From NCBI RefSeq assembly GCF_017377775.1, contig NZ_JAFVLN010000005.1, forward strand, positions 1-64,000: a DNA stretch of 64,000 nucleotides, read 5' to 3'. The notes beneath the pieces are model-generated. The model saw nothing but the letters and a program-made list of their open reading frames with translations. It was not told the DNA's origin and made no database searches. Both the position numbers and the translations under genes were made by a program. The stretch is from Streptomyces sp. VRA16 Mangrove soil (lineage in GTDB: Bacteria > Actinomycetota > Actinomycetes > Streptomycetales > Streptomycetaceae). Positions 17,231 through 25,409 of the stretch are shown here, piece after piece (the stretch's first letter is position 1; each line of letters begins with the position of its first letter).

Positions 17231-17514
17231 CACCGGCCACAACCGCCCGCAGCTGCGGGCGGCAGGGACCTGAGGGAGCGTCAATTCTGACCGCTGGGCG
17301 ACAAGGCGTACGCGGTCTCGTGCGAACCCGTCTCCTCGCAATCGAACAACGGGGTAGCGCTCCGCGACGACTCCCCAAGATCTGTGCCAGAACCCAAGAA
17401 TCACTGACACTGATCATGAAGATCCGGCGTCACTGACTCCCGGAATCACCTCGAAACGACATCCCCGGAAAGTGACACAGCCATCAGCCCCGGTGGCCGT
17501 GCCTCGTAGGCGAG

Positions 17515-18349
17515 TTGGGCGTTGTCCGGACCGTGGCGACTTCACCGTGGATCGTGCCGGATGACCTGTGGGAGCGGATCGAACCGCTGCTGCCCAAGAA
17601 GGAACGGCGGTTCCGCTACCCCGGCCGACGTCCGGTCCCGGACCGCCAGGTCCTGTGCGGGATTCTGTACGTCCTGCACACCGACATCCAGTGGGAACAC
17701 CTCCCCAAGGAGCTCGGCTTCGGCTCCGGGATGACGTGCTGGCGCCGACTGCGGGACTGAAACCAGGCCGGCGTCTGGCAGCGGCTCCACGAGACGTTGT
17801 TGGCCGAGCTCAACGCGGCCGCCCGGCTCGACTGGTCCCGCTGCGTGGTCGACTCCTCGCACGTCAGGGCGCTAAAAGGGGGCTCCACACGGGCCCGTCG
17901 CCGGTCGACCGGGGCCGGGCAGGCTCCAAGCACCACGTGATCACGGATGGCCACGGGACCCCGCTGGCGGTCCTCCTCACCGGCGGCAACCGCAACGACG
18001 TCACCCAGCTCATGCCGCTGCTGGACGCCATCCCGCCCGTCCGCGGCCGGGTCGGGCATCCTCGACGCAAGCCGGACTCTCTCTTCGCAGACCGCGGCTA
18101 CGACCACGACATCTACCGCGACCAAGTCCGAGCCCGCGGCATCGTCCCCGTAATCGCACGCCGAAACACCCGCCACGGCACCGGACTTGGCGTTTACCGC
18201 TGGGTGGTAGAGCGGACCTTCGCCTGGCTCCACGGCTTCCGACGACTCCGCGTTCGCTGGGAACGTCGAGCCGACATTCACGAAGCCTTCCTCAAACTGG
18301 CCTGCTGCCTCATCACCCACCGGCAAATCAGGTCACTGTGTGAGCCGCC
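17515..18349 (+). pseudogene. IS5-family transposase with stop and frameshift
   Basis: Conserved regions (VPDDLWERIEPLLPKKERR, GRRPVPDRQVLCGILY, then GSKHHVITDGHGTPLAVLLT and VYRWVVERTFAWLHGFRRLR) cover a whole transposase. However, a TGA at 17758-17760 replaces an expected TGG, and a base is missing near 17884, shifting the frame. It ends a few bases before the neighbouring IS5 element at 18354. Inactive. Confidence 0.8.
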
Positions 18350-18419
18350 ACTAAGGCTTGTCCCGTAACTGATCTTGGACCTGGTGAGGGCAAGGCCGGT
18401 GGTGGTGCCGCCCGTTGAC

Positions 18420-19187
18420 CTATCCGGCGAGGGCAAGGTTGTGCAGGCGCGCGATGCCGAGGATGGCGTGGTGGACGCCGTCGCCTTTGAGGCGGCAATC
18501 GCGCAGGATCTTCCAGCTCTTCATTCGGGCGAAGGTGTGCTCGACGCGGGCCCTGACCTGTTTGTGTGAGCGATTGTGCTCCTCCTTCCAACCTGGGAGT
18601 TCTTCGCCTTTGCGGCGGCGGTGCGGGATGACCAGCCCGGTGCCCTGATAGCCGCCGTCGGCGATGGTCATCGTCTTGCCGACGGCTTCCTTGGCGCCGG
18701 ATTCCTCCCAGCCGCGGGAGTCGTGCCGGTTGCCCGGCAGGGGCCGGCCGACCACGACGACCAGGCGGGTGTCGGCGTCGATGACCACCTGATGGGCCGT
18801 GGAATAGCGGTAGTTCTTCGATTGCTTGGCGATCGTATGGTCGCGGGTGGGCACCAGGGTTCCGTCGACGATGAGCACAGTGTCCTTGCGGAACCGCTTC
18901 CTTGGCTGGAGCGCGAGCAGCGGCCCGAGATGGTCGATGATCCGGTCCGCTGCCGACTTCGAGATGCCGAACAGCGGGGCGATCTGGCGCATCGTCAAGT
19001 TCGTCCGCCAGTCGGCCGCGACCAGCAGAATGCGGTCCTCGAGCGGGAGTCCCCAGGGGCGTCCACGCTGGAGTTCGGCCGAGGTCTCGCGCCGTACGGC
19101 GGTCACCAACTTGCCGAAGCAGCGCGGGCTCAGCCCGGTGAAGGGGCCTATCCAGGACGGCTCCGATGCCGTGATCACACCAGCCAC
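18420..19187 (-). CDS. IS5-family transposase (DDE_Tnp_4 type)
   Basis: This 255-residue protein appears intact. MRQIAPLFGISKSAADRIID is an HTH. TVLIVDGTLVPTRDHTIAKQ carries the first Asp, TIADGGYQGTGLVIPHR the second and VEHTFARMKSWKILRDCRLK the Glu. Normal length for this group. Expected to be functional. Confidence 0.88.
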   Translation of the reverse strand: MAGVITASEPSWIGPFTGLSPRCFGKLVTAVRRETSAELQRGRPWGLPLEDRILLVAADWRTNLTMRQIAPLFGISKSAADRIIDHLGPLLALQPRKRFRKDTVLIVDGTLVPTRDHTIAKQSKNYRYSTAHQVVIDADTRLVVVVGRPLPGNRHDSRGWEESGAKEAVGKTMTIADGGYQGTGLVIPHRRRKGEELPGWKEEHNRSHKQVRARVEHTFARMKSWKILRDCRLKGDGVHHAILGIARLHNLALAG

Positions 19188-19260
19188 AGCAAGATCATCC
19201 CAGTTGCCGATGCTGGCTCATGTACTCGATCCTGTGTGCTCGGCAAGCGAGGGAGGGCAC

Positions 19261-19644
19261 ATGGGGCTAGTTCTATTTCCGGGCGACGGAGACAACAACA
19301 GTCCGGATATCTCCTGGTCCTACAGTGGCTTTGCCGCGTTCCGGCGGCACCTGGCCGAGGCCGAGGGCTTCACCCTCTCCGACATGTGGGGCTTCGGAGG
19401 CGAGCGTCCGTGGACCGAGGTGTCCACCACTTTGCAGCCCCTCCTCGATCATCCGGACGACGGCGGTGACGACCTCTCGCCTGCCGAGTGCGCGTCGATC
19501 CTGGTCCGGCTGGAGGCGATCGCTGACCAGTGGGCACGAGAAGGCAGCGGGCAGATCCTCCAGCGGCACATCGAGGACGCCCGGCAACTGGCTGGCGTCC
19601 TGCGCCTCTGCATCGAGAAGGACGTTCCGCTTCTCTTCCTCTGA
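19261..19644 (+). CDS. Cargo gene of IS5 element, immunity-like
   Basis: This 127-residue acidic protein starts MGLVLFPGDGDNNSPDI behind a strong GAGGGAGG ribosome site. It contains SWSYSGFAAFRRHLAEAEGF, GFGGERPWTEVSTTLQPLLD and a helical C-terminal half. The family is not named, but size, charge and Trp content are like small immunity proteins. It lies inside the terminal repeats, divergent from the transposase with a 73-bp gap. Confidence 0.7.
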   Translation: MGLVLFPGDGDNNSPDISWSYSGFAAFRRHLAEAEGFTLSDMWGFGGERPWTEVSTTLQPLLDHPDDGGDDLSPAECASILVRLEAIADQWAREGSGQILQRHIEDARQLAGVLRLCIEKDVPLLFL

Positions 19645-19681
19645 ACCTCACGGACCACGGGACCCACTTACGGGACAGCCT

Positions 19682-20352
19682 TTAAAGAGGAGCATGTATG
19701 GGCGTGCATCCTTCTCCCTCCTGCGAGCGCGGATTCTGACGCATTACGGATAAAAACGACGTCACGTTACAGGCAAACTGCGACCAGCACGTCGCAGCGG
19801 CGGTCCCAAGACGTCTTCGACCTCGGCGGCCACCGTATCCAGCAACTCCTGGCCGAACAGACACACCGACGACTCCCAGGGGTGCCCGAAGCTGCCCAGC
19901 CGGAAGTCCCCCGAGAGGTAGATGTAGTAATCGCCGTCGGGGTAGGGGCTCAGCGGCCATGGTTCCTGTCCATGCCCGCCGACGCGATGCGGAGCAAAGG
20001 AGTAAGAGATGTGCTGCCAGTCGAGCGCGAACAGCCTGGCCTCCGGCTCGACGCACGCAGTCAGCCCGTGCTCGACAACCGCGACAAAGCGGTCTAGACG
20101 CGTATAGCTTGGATCCTCGTCCAGTGACGTCAGACTCCATGTGACGGAGTCAGCTGGCTCCTTGATGGCAGGCCACTTGGCCGGGTTCACGCTCGGACTG
20201 AATGCGAACTCCCTGTAGAAGCGGTCCCAAACGCTTCGGTACTCGGCTTCCGATAGTTCGGTTACAGGATCGCTCGTCATCCGCACAGACTATCGAGCCA
20301 GCCCAGTGTGCTCCCTTCGACGCGTACCCATCACGAGATCGCTGACAGAACC
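19682..20352. mobile_element. ISL3 remnant with DUF2716 cargo
   Basis: Bases 19682-19753 (+) encode the last residues of an ISL3 transposase (LKRSMYGRASFSLLRARILT, then a stop). They are followed after 8 bp by the convergent DUF2716 gene. The outer end near 20352 reads inward GGTTCTGTCAGCGATCTCG, which resembles the GGTTCTGG... terminus of the complete ISL3 copy at 14925. The rest of the transposase was lost where the IS5 element inserted at 19681. Confidence 0.6.
19762..20286 (-). CDS. DUF2716 family protein
   Basis: This 174-residue protein has the DUF2716 pattern: LFALDWQHISYSFAPHRV, SPYPDGDYYIYLSGDFRLG, SFGHPWESSVCLFGQELL. The family is common in Streptomyces as orphan or immunity-associated genes. 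Function unknown. It starts ATG 20286 (an internal ATG two codons later is possible). It is convergent with, and 8 bp from, the tail of an ISL3 transposase, the same arrangement as the DUF4262 cargo. Confidence 0.75.
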   Translation of the reverse strand: MRMTSDPVTELSEAEYRSVWDRFYREFAFSPSVNPAKWPAIKEPADSVTWSLTSLDEDPSYTRLDRFVAVVEHGLTACVEPEARLFALDWQHISYSFAPHRVGGHGQEPWPLSPYPDGDYYIYLSGDFRLGSFGHPWESSVCLFGQELLDTVAAEVEDVLGPPLRRAGRSLPVT

Positions 20353-20475
20353 TTGAATTTCCCCACCCACTGCTCACGGGTTCCCCAGGCCTGCTCACTT
20401 GGTTCCCCACTCCGGGCGCACCGATCCGCGGATGGGCGCCACTCGGCAGGGCGACCTCAAGGGCTGACCGCAGGC

Positions 20476-22515
20476 CTAGGTAGGCGCCGCTGCTGAGAGG
20501 GCGAGCAGGCCGCTGCGTTCGGTGCCGACATAGACCACGCCGTCCGCGACGACGGGTGTGGAGGCGGTGCCGGTGTCGTGCAGCCGCCAGCGGACCGCAC
20601 CGGTGCTGGCGTCGACCGCGCAGACCATGGTGTCCGAGGAGACCGCCAGTGCTCCGCCGCCCAGTTCCGACAGGTCGGGATGTTTACCCAAGTCCGCGCT
20701 CCAGCGTTTCCGCCCGGTGATCGCATCGAGCCCCTGGACTCTGTCGTCGGCGTAGATGCACAGGGTGCGGCCCGCGATGGCGATGTCGAAGACGTTGAAG
20801 TCGCTCCGCGCGATGGTCTTGCGCAGGGTTCCGTCGGCCGGGGACAGGAGGGACAGACCTCCGAAATGGCTTACATACAACGTGCCGTCTGACATGGCCA
20901 GGTCCCGGGGTGCCTCCACCTCGGTCCGCCACACCCGTTTCCCTGTCGCGGCGTCGACCCGGTCCACTCCCGTCCCGCTGTAGACGAAGAGCGCATCCCC
21001 GGACAACAAGCAGCTGACTATGTCGGGGTGGGGCAGGTCCAGCGCGTACGACCACCGTGCGGAGCCATCAGCCGGGTCGAGGGCATGCACTGGCTCACCC
21101 GGCAGATACACGAGGTCCGGTCCTGAGATCACCCCGGAGCCCGATTCCGTGGCCAGCGCGACGGACCAACGGGTGTCGCCGGAGCGGGAGTTCAGCGCCG
21201 TCAGTCGCTTGCCGCCGGCGTGGTACAGAGTGTCGTTCCCGAGCACCGGCCCGTACACCCCGCCGTTCAGGGAGCGGTGCCAACGCTGTGAACCGGTACG
21301 GATGTCGAGCGCCACGAGCCCGTCTTCCTTGCTGATCGCGTACACCGTGTCCCGGGTCACCAGCGGGGTGAAGGCAAGCCCTTTCATGGCATGCCGCCAA
21401 AGGATCTTGGGAGCGGGCCCTGACGGGCTGTTCTGGTTGATCAGCCAGGCCGCAGTGCCGGCGGCGGCCGCGGCGGCTCCCAGGCCGAGTACACCGCGCC
21501 GGATGAACTGCCGCTGCTGGCCGATTGGGGCGGGCGCGGTGCCGGGGGCGGCGGACGTGCGCTTGGTCCTGGGCGCGGGTTCGTCCGCCACGGTGGGCGC
21601 ATGCGGCCCCGGCACACCGGCCCGGCGGGTGCGTGCCCGCGTGGTGACCTCATGGGTACGCCGGCCGATGACGTCGAGCAGGGTCGGCGGCATCCAGGAC
21701 CCGCCGCTTGCTCTGCCGGGGGCGGCCAGGGCGGCGAACTCGGCCAAGGCGGGCCGGTGCGCCGGCTCCCGGGCCAAAGCGCGGCGGAGCAGGGCGGCGA
21801 GCGTCACGTCGGCGACGCCGGAAAGATCGGGATCGACCGCCACGGGCCTGGCCATCACAGCCGCGGCGGGCCCGGTCCCGTACGCATGGCGTCCCTGGGC
21901 TGCGAAGGCGAGCAGTGCGCCGAGGGCGAACACGTCGGCGGCGGGCCCCGCCGCGCCGCCCAGCAGCACCTCGGGCGCGATGTAGCCGGGGGTGCCAGGG
22001 GTCTGGCCGGTGCGGGTGATGGCGCTCTCGTCCGCGGCCAGAGCGATGCCGAAGTCGATCAGGCGGGCACCGTCGGCGCCGAGGATCACATTGGACGGTT
22101 TCAGATCGCGATGGATCAGGCCCGTCGCGTGGACGGCCGTCAGTGCCTGGGCCAGTTGCTCGGCGAGGGCCCGGCAGGCCTCGGCGGGCAGTTCGCCGTG
22201 CTGGGCTATCGCTTCGCTCAGCGTGGGCCCCGGAACGAACTCCGCGGCCAACCACGGTGTTTCGGCATCCGGGTCGGCACCGGTCACCGAGGCGACGCCG
22301 GGCCCGTGGACCCGCGCGGCAAGCCGGACCTCCCGGGCGAAGCGCCGCCGAAACTCAGGGTCGTGCGCGCGCTCGGGATGCACCACCTTCAGGGCTACTA
22401 GCGCGCCCCGCCGGTCCTCGGCCAGATAGACCCGGCCCATGCCGCCCTGCCCGAGCCGCGCCAACAGCCGGTAACCCCCCAACACCCGAGGATCCTGATC
22501 AGTAAGTGACCGCAC
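20476..22515 (-). CDS. Ser/Thr protein kinase with PQQ-type beta-propeller
   Basis: This 679-residue protein has its GTG start at 22515 (VRSLTDQDPRVLGGYRLL) behind GGGGGG. The N-terminal Hanks kinase has a Gly loop (LGQGGMGRVYLAED), catalytic LIHRDLKPSN and metal-binding LIDFGIA, then APE-type GYIAPEVLLGG. A Pro/Ala linker leads to one membrane segment (GVLGLGAAAAAAGTAAWLI, about residue 355). The outside part is a run of PQQ/WD-like repeats (GLVALDIRTGSQRWHRSL, VDAATGKRVWRTEV, GLDAITGRKRWSADLG), probably a sensor propeller. It appears intact amid IS debris. Three 28-bp-spaced direct repeats lie just upstream. Confidence 0.9.
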   Translation of the reverse strand: MRSLTDQDPRVLGGYRLLARLGQGGMGRVYLAEDRRGALVALKVVHPERAHDPEFRRRFAREVRLAARVHGPGVASVTGADPDAETPWLAAEFVPGPTLSEAIAQHGELPAEACRALAEQLAQALTAVHATGLIHRDLKPSNVILGADGARLIDFGIALAADESAITRTGQTPGTPGYIAPEVLLGGAAGPAADVFALGALLAFAAQGRHAYGTGPAAAVMARPVAVDPDLSGVADVTLAALLRRALAREPAHRPALAEFAALAAPGRASGGSWMPPTLLDVIGRRTHEVTTRARTRRAGVPGPHAPTVADEPAPRTKRTSAAPGTAPAPIGQQRQFIRRGVLGLGAAAAAAGTAAWLINQNSPSGPAPKILWRHAMKGLAFTPLVTRDTVYAISKEDGLVALDIRTGSQRWHRSLNGGVYGPVLGNDTLYHAGGKRLTALNSRSGDTRWSVALATESGSGVISGPDLVYLPGEPVHALDPADGSARWSYALDLPHPDIVSCLLSGDALFVYSGTGVDRVDAATGKRVWRTEVEAPRDLAMSDGTLYVSHFGGLSLLSPADGTLRKTIARSDFNVFDIAIAGRTLCIYADDRVQGLDAITGRKRWSADLGKHPDLSELGGGALAVSSDTMVCAVDASTGAVRWRLHDTGTASTPVVADGVVYVGTERSGLLALSAAAPT

Positions 22516-22550
22516 GCCCAACCCCCCATAGCCATCCGCCCACGCTAGGC

Positions 22551-22620
22551 CCGGGAAAGTCTGCACTCCGCCCAGAACTCGGGAAAGACTGCGCGCCGTG
22601 CTGAGCCCGGGAAACGGTGG
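22551..22620. repeat. Three direct repeats upstream of the kinase gene
   Basis: The motif YCGGGAAA occurs at 22551, 22579 and 22607, an exact 28-bp period; the first two copies extend to CGGGAAAGWCTGC. They begin 36 bp upstream of the kinase start. This is a plausible operator or activator site; no regulator is identified. Bases 22621-22821 hold no gene. Confidence 0.5.
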
Positions 22621-22821
22621 CGTGTGGCCCCGGCCATCGTTGCCCACGGCAACCGAGCGGGGAACGAAGAGCATCACTGGCCGATTTCACGGATCGTCAT
22701 CAGGCCATGCGGCGTTCCTAAAACTCGCCGACATTTCTGCGGCTGAGCCCGTCAAGCGTTCCCGGAACTCACCATCACACGTTGCTGCTTCCCGGATCAG
22801 GCACACATTCCGTGAGGACGA

Positions 22822-23223
22822 TCAAGGTGCGGGGTCGTCCCACTTCCACCCTGTCTGGGGGAACTCTTCGAGGAAGGCTGTCAGGGAGGACGCCTGGTGG
22901 ATGGCGGATGACCAGTCTTGTGCGGATACGTCGAGCAGGACCAGAGGCGGCGGGTCATGTCGGAAGTCGTAGGTGAGCATCTCGCGACTTCCGTCGCCAC
23001 CGATGACGAGGCTTCCAGGGAATCGCTCCTGGAACTCGCCGGCCTCGTTGACCTCGACGAGCTCCGCAGCCTCATTGATCATCAGGTAGTCGTCGGCCGG
23101 GAGGACGAACTGACTCATGCTGCCCTGTGTGGCCAGGAAGTGCCGGTAGTCCGGGGGAAACTGGATTCCGAAGTGCTGCTCAGCCTGCCTGATCGGGCTG
23201 ATCGGGTCCTCGTTCGAGCTCAT
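22822..23223 (-). CDS. SMI1/KNR4 (SUKH) family protein
   Basis: This 133-residue SUKH-type protein has RQAEQHFGIQFPPDYRHFLA, then LMINEAAELVEVNEAGEFQE, FPGSLVIGGDGSREMLTYDF and PPPLVLLDV. SUKH proteins bind and neutralise toxin domains. No toxin adjoins it. It sits at the 3' end of an ISL3 transposase remnant, in the cargo position, here transcribed in the same direction. An outer terminus could lie near 22679 (GGCCGATTTCACGG) but is unconfirmed. Confidence 0.8.
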   Translation of the reverse strand: MSSNEDPISPIRQAEQHFGIQFPPDYRHFLATQGSMSQFVLPADDYLMINEAAELVEVNEAGEFQERFPGSLVIGGDGSREMLTYDFRHDPPPLVLLDVSAQDWSSAIHQASSLTAFLEEFPQTGWKWDDPAP

Positions 23224-23590
23224 GACGCTGTTCTATCAAGGCAGCGTCCTGCCGAGCAGAACGCCCCTGAGCGGCGGTGAGGAGTACCCGCTTGCGGAGG
23301 AGGGGAAGTTTTGCCCGGCCGAACATTTGCCTCTTGATCATTTTGATGTGGTTGACGCGGCCTTCGACGGGGCCGGAGTTCCAGCGCGTGGTCAGGCCCT
23401 GGAGCACGGCGTCCCAGCCCTTCTCCAGGCCGTGCGCGAAGGCATGGAGTGAGGGGAGATCCTTGGCCTGGGCGGCGATGACCCAGTCCTTGAGATGCTG
23501 GCCAGAGCGGGTGGTGAGGATCTCGGTGAAGGACCGGACAAGCTGTTCAGCCGCGGCGAGCTCGGGGCAGCGGCCGAGAATGCCGGCTAC
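23222..23590 (-). pseudogene. ISL3 transposase, C-terminal fragment
   Basis: The stretches GILGRCPELAAAEQLVRSFT, WNSGPVEGRVNHIKMIKRQM and FGRAKLPLLRKRVLL are the last ~110 residues of an ISL3 transposase, including the late catalytic Glu (PVEGRVN). The frame upstream of 23590 changes to unrelated sequence at the junction with an IS630 remnant. It belongs to a different ISL3 subgroup from the copy at 15627. Confidence 0.75.
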
Positions 23591-23653
23591 TGAGCTTGAA
23601 CTCGGGTTGTCGTAGCTGCTGACAGGGCTTGGTCGTGGCGGTACGCCGTTGTC

Positions 23654-24130
23654 ATGAGGTACGCGCAGGGTGGAGGTCTGTCGGACGAGCGTCGGCAGTT
23701 CCGCGAGGGGATCCGGATGAAGGCGGCCGAGGGGTTCGCCAGGGGCGAGCCCAGCTTGGTGATCGCGAAGGAGTTGCGGGTCACCGTCCGGTCGGTGCAG
23801 CGGTGGCGCAGGTCCTGGGACAAGGGCGGCCCGCGCGCTCTGCGGTCGGCCGGGTCGGCGTCGCCGCCGAGGTTGAGCGAGGCCCAGTTCGTGAAGTCGG
23901 AGGCGGAGTTGGCCAGGGGGCCGGTCGCGCACGGCTGGCCGGATCAGCGATGGACGCTCTCCCGGGTCAAGACCGTGATCGGCCGTCGGTTCCACAAGAG
24001 CTACACCCTGCAAGGAGTGCGCAAGCTGCTGATCCGGCACGGCTTCTCCTGCCAGGTGCCGGCCAGACGCGCCGTCGAGCGCGACGAGGCGCAGATCACC
24101 GGCTGGGTGAAGGAGACCTGGCCGCAGGTG
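23654..24130 (+). pseudogene. IS630-family transposase, N-terminal half
   Basis: The sequence starts MRYAQGGGLSDERRQFREGI and has a helix-turn-helix (LVIAKELRVTVRSVQRWRRS) and winged-helix arm (WTLSRVKTVIGRRFHKSYTL, KLLIRHGFSCQVPARRAVER) typical of IS630 transposases. It is cut after VKETWPQVE, before the DDE domain, where unrelated sequence begins. Confidence 0.75.
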
Positions 24131-24399
24131 GAACCTCGTACAGGCCCGAAACCGGCTCGACTCAGTCATCGTCGGAGCCTCCGCCACCATGCACGCAGGC
24201 GCCCCCTGCCCGCGAGGCGCCGACGCATAGCCCTGCCCAACCCCCTGTTGGAAAAGGATCGAATGACGACAGGGGCAGCGGTCGTCCAACGAACCCAGCG
24301 ATCCCGGGACCTGACGGCGGCTCCGATCCAACGAGATCCGATGACGGCTGACGACAGGGTTAGATGACACCCGAGGTCCGGTGCGGCGGCAAAAGCGGG

Positions 24400-24624
24400 G
24401 AGGACCTGGATACCTCCAGCTGTCTCCACCCGCTCCAGCGGCCGAAATTCCGCGAGCTGCTCACCTACGCGCGGCCCGGCGACACCGTGCACATCTCCGA
24501 GATGTTCCGCCTCGTACGCGGCGACCAGCACGTCCTCGAAATCCTGCACCGCGACCAGCTGGCCCTGCGCATTCACGACGGCGCGTTCTCCGCCATGGAC
24601 CTCACCGCCCGCAGTCCGTCGTAG
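24400..24624 (+). pseudogene. Serine resolvase, internal fragment
   Basis: The stretch RPKFRELLTYARPGDTVHIS followed by EMFRLVRGDQHVLEILHRDQ matches the middle of a resolvase/invertase catalytic domain (usual motif: LLEYARPGDTLVVWRLDRLGRS). The N-terminal serine and the HTH end are missing. An ATG at 24364 opens a frame but is not evidence of a working gene. Confidence 0.55.
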
Positions 24625-24698
24625 GTCAGCTCGCGCTGGAGTTCGCCGGCTGCGGCGAGGGCATGCACCATGAACTTCACGGTGGACAGCAGCCTCAC

Positions 24699-24839
24699 TA
24701 CGGAAGAGCTACACCCATCGTCGAACAGGGGCCCACCGGCCGCCTGCTGACCGGCCCGGCCGTGGAGTACACACGCCGGCTCCGGGCAGCGGTGCCCGGC
24801 CCCGGCTGGCGTCCGTCCCGGCGCGGCCTACTGGCATGA
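24699..24839 (+). pseudogene. Oligopeptide ABC ATPase, C-terminal stub
   Basis: The stretch ATPIVEQGPTGRLLTGPAVE followed by YTRRLRAAVPGPGW matches the conserved end of Dpp/Opp-type ABC ATPases (IVE.GPT...L..P..YTR.LL.AVP). Everything before it is missing. Bases 24840-25043 hold no gene. Confidence 0.55.
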
Positions 24840-25043
24840 CCCGGCTCGTCTTCGAAGACCACCAGGCCCCGGCGCCTGAGCTGGAGCTGCCCTCTCCCGG
24901 TGAGTCTTCCGCAACCAGGCCGAACCCCTCGGGGAAGCCTTCCAGGAACTCGCTTCGCCTGTCATTCAACAGGCGGGTACCAGAGCGCAGCCAGCTCACC
25001 ACAGGCCACTGACATCACCACTGGTGAGCTCTCCACAACAAGC

Positions 25044-25069
25044 GGGGCCGGAGCCCTTGTTCCGGCCCC
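25044..25069. terminator. Hairpin terminator
   Basis: A 9-bp G+C stem (GGGGCCGGA, 25044-25052, with 25061-25069) and an 8-base loop. It separates the remnant cluster from the RHS toxin gene. Confidence 0.6.
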
Positions 25070-25409
25070 CCTTCGGGTCCGGGCGCATCCCAGGGATAGC
25101 GCTGTGTGCCACCGCGGCATTCGGGATGTTGTGAGACGCCCGGGACGACCGGGGGACCTCGCGTGCGCCCTATCGTGCGCAGGCCGTCCACTCGTCGGTC
25201 ACGGCCCCGACCGAGTCGTCGTCCGGGCGAGATCTACCGCCTGACCTGGACCGACCTGGCCCGACGGCCCCTTCCCTGACCACACGTTGAAAGGCTCAGC
25301 CTCTTCATGCCCAAGAAGATCACCGCGCGCTTCGCTGGCGTGGCCGCCACGACCGCACCGGCCGCCCTCGGCCTGCCGGGGGCGGCCCTCGAAGGGATCA
25401 GGAGTTGAC

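Larger units (their letters stand above)
14925..17394. mobile_element. ISL3-family element with DUF4262 cargo
   Basis: The 34-bp terminal repeats at 14925-14958 and 17361-17394 (GGTTCTGGCACAGATCTTGG reading inward) are identical. They are flanked by an exact 8-bp direct repeat CAAGAATC (14917-14924 and 17395-17402), the target duplication length expected of ISL3. The 2470-bp element contains the transposase on the minus strand and a DUF4262 gene between the transposase 3' end and the left terminus. The target duplication shows that both genes arrived together. Confidence 0.9.
14154..17460. mobile_element. Outer inverted-repeat unit interrupted by the ISL3 element
   Basis: Bases 14154-14177 and 17437-17460 are perfect 24-bp reverse complements (GTCGTTTCGAGGTGATTCCG reading inward). 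They enclose the PH-domain gene and the ISL3 element at 14925-17394. Without the ISL3 insertion and its duplication the unit would be about 830 bp with no transposase. It would be a small non-autonomous element carrying only the PH-domain gene. The identity of a helper element is unknown. Confidence 0.6.
18354..19681. mobile_element. IS5-type element carrying a cargo gene
   Basis: The terminal repeats read inward AGGCTTGTCCCGTAA at the left (18354) and, from 19681, AAGGCTGTCCCGTAAG at the right. The ~1.33-kb unit holds a 255-residue transposase on the minus strand and a divergent 127-residue gene on the plus strand. The right end abuts the C-terminal codons of an ISL3 transposase remnant, which shows that this element landed in an older ISL3 copy. 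Confidence 0.75.
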
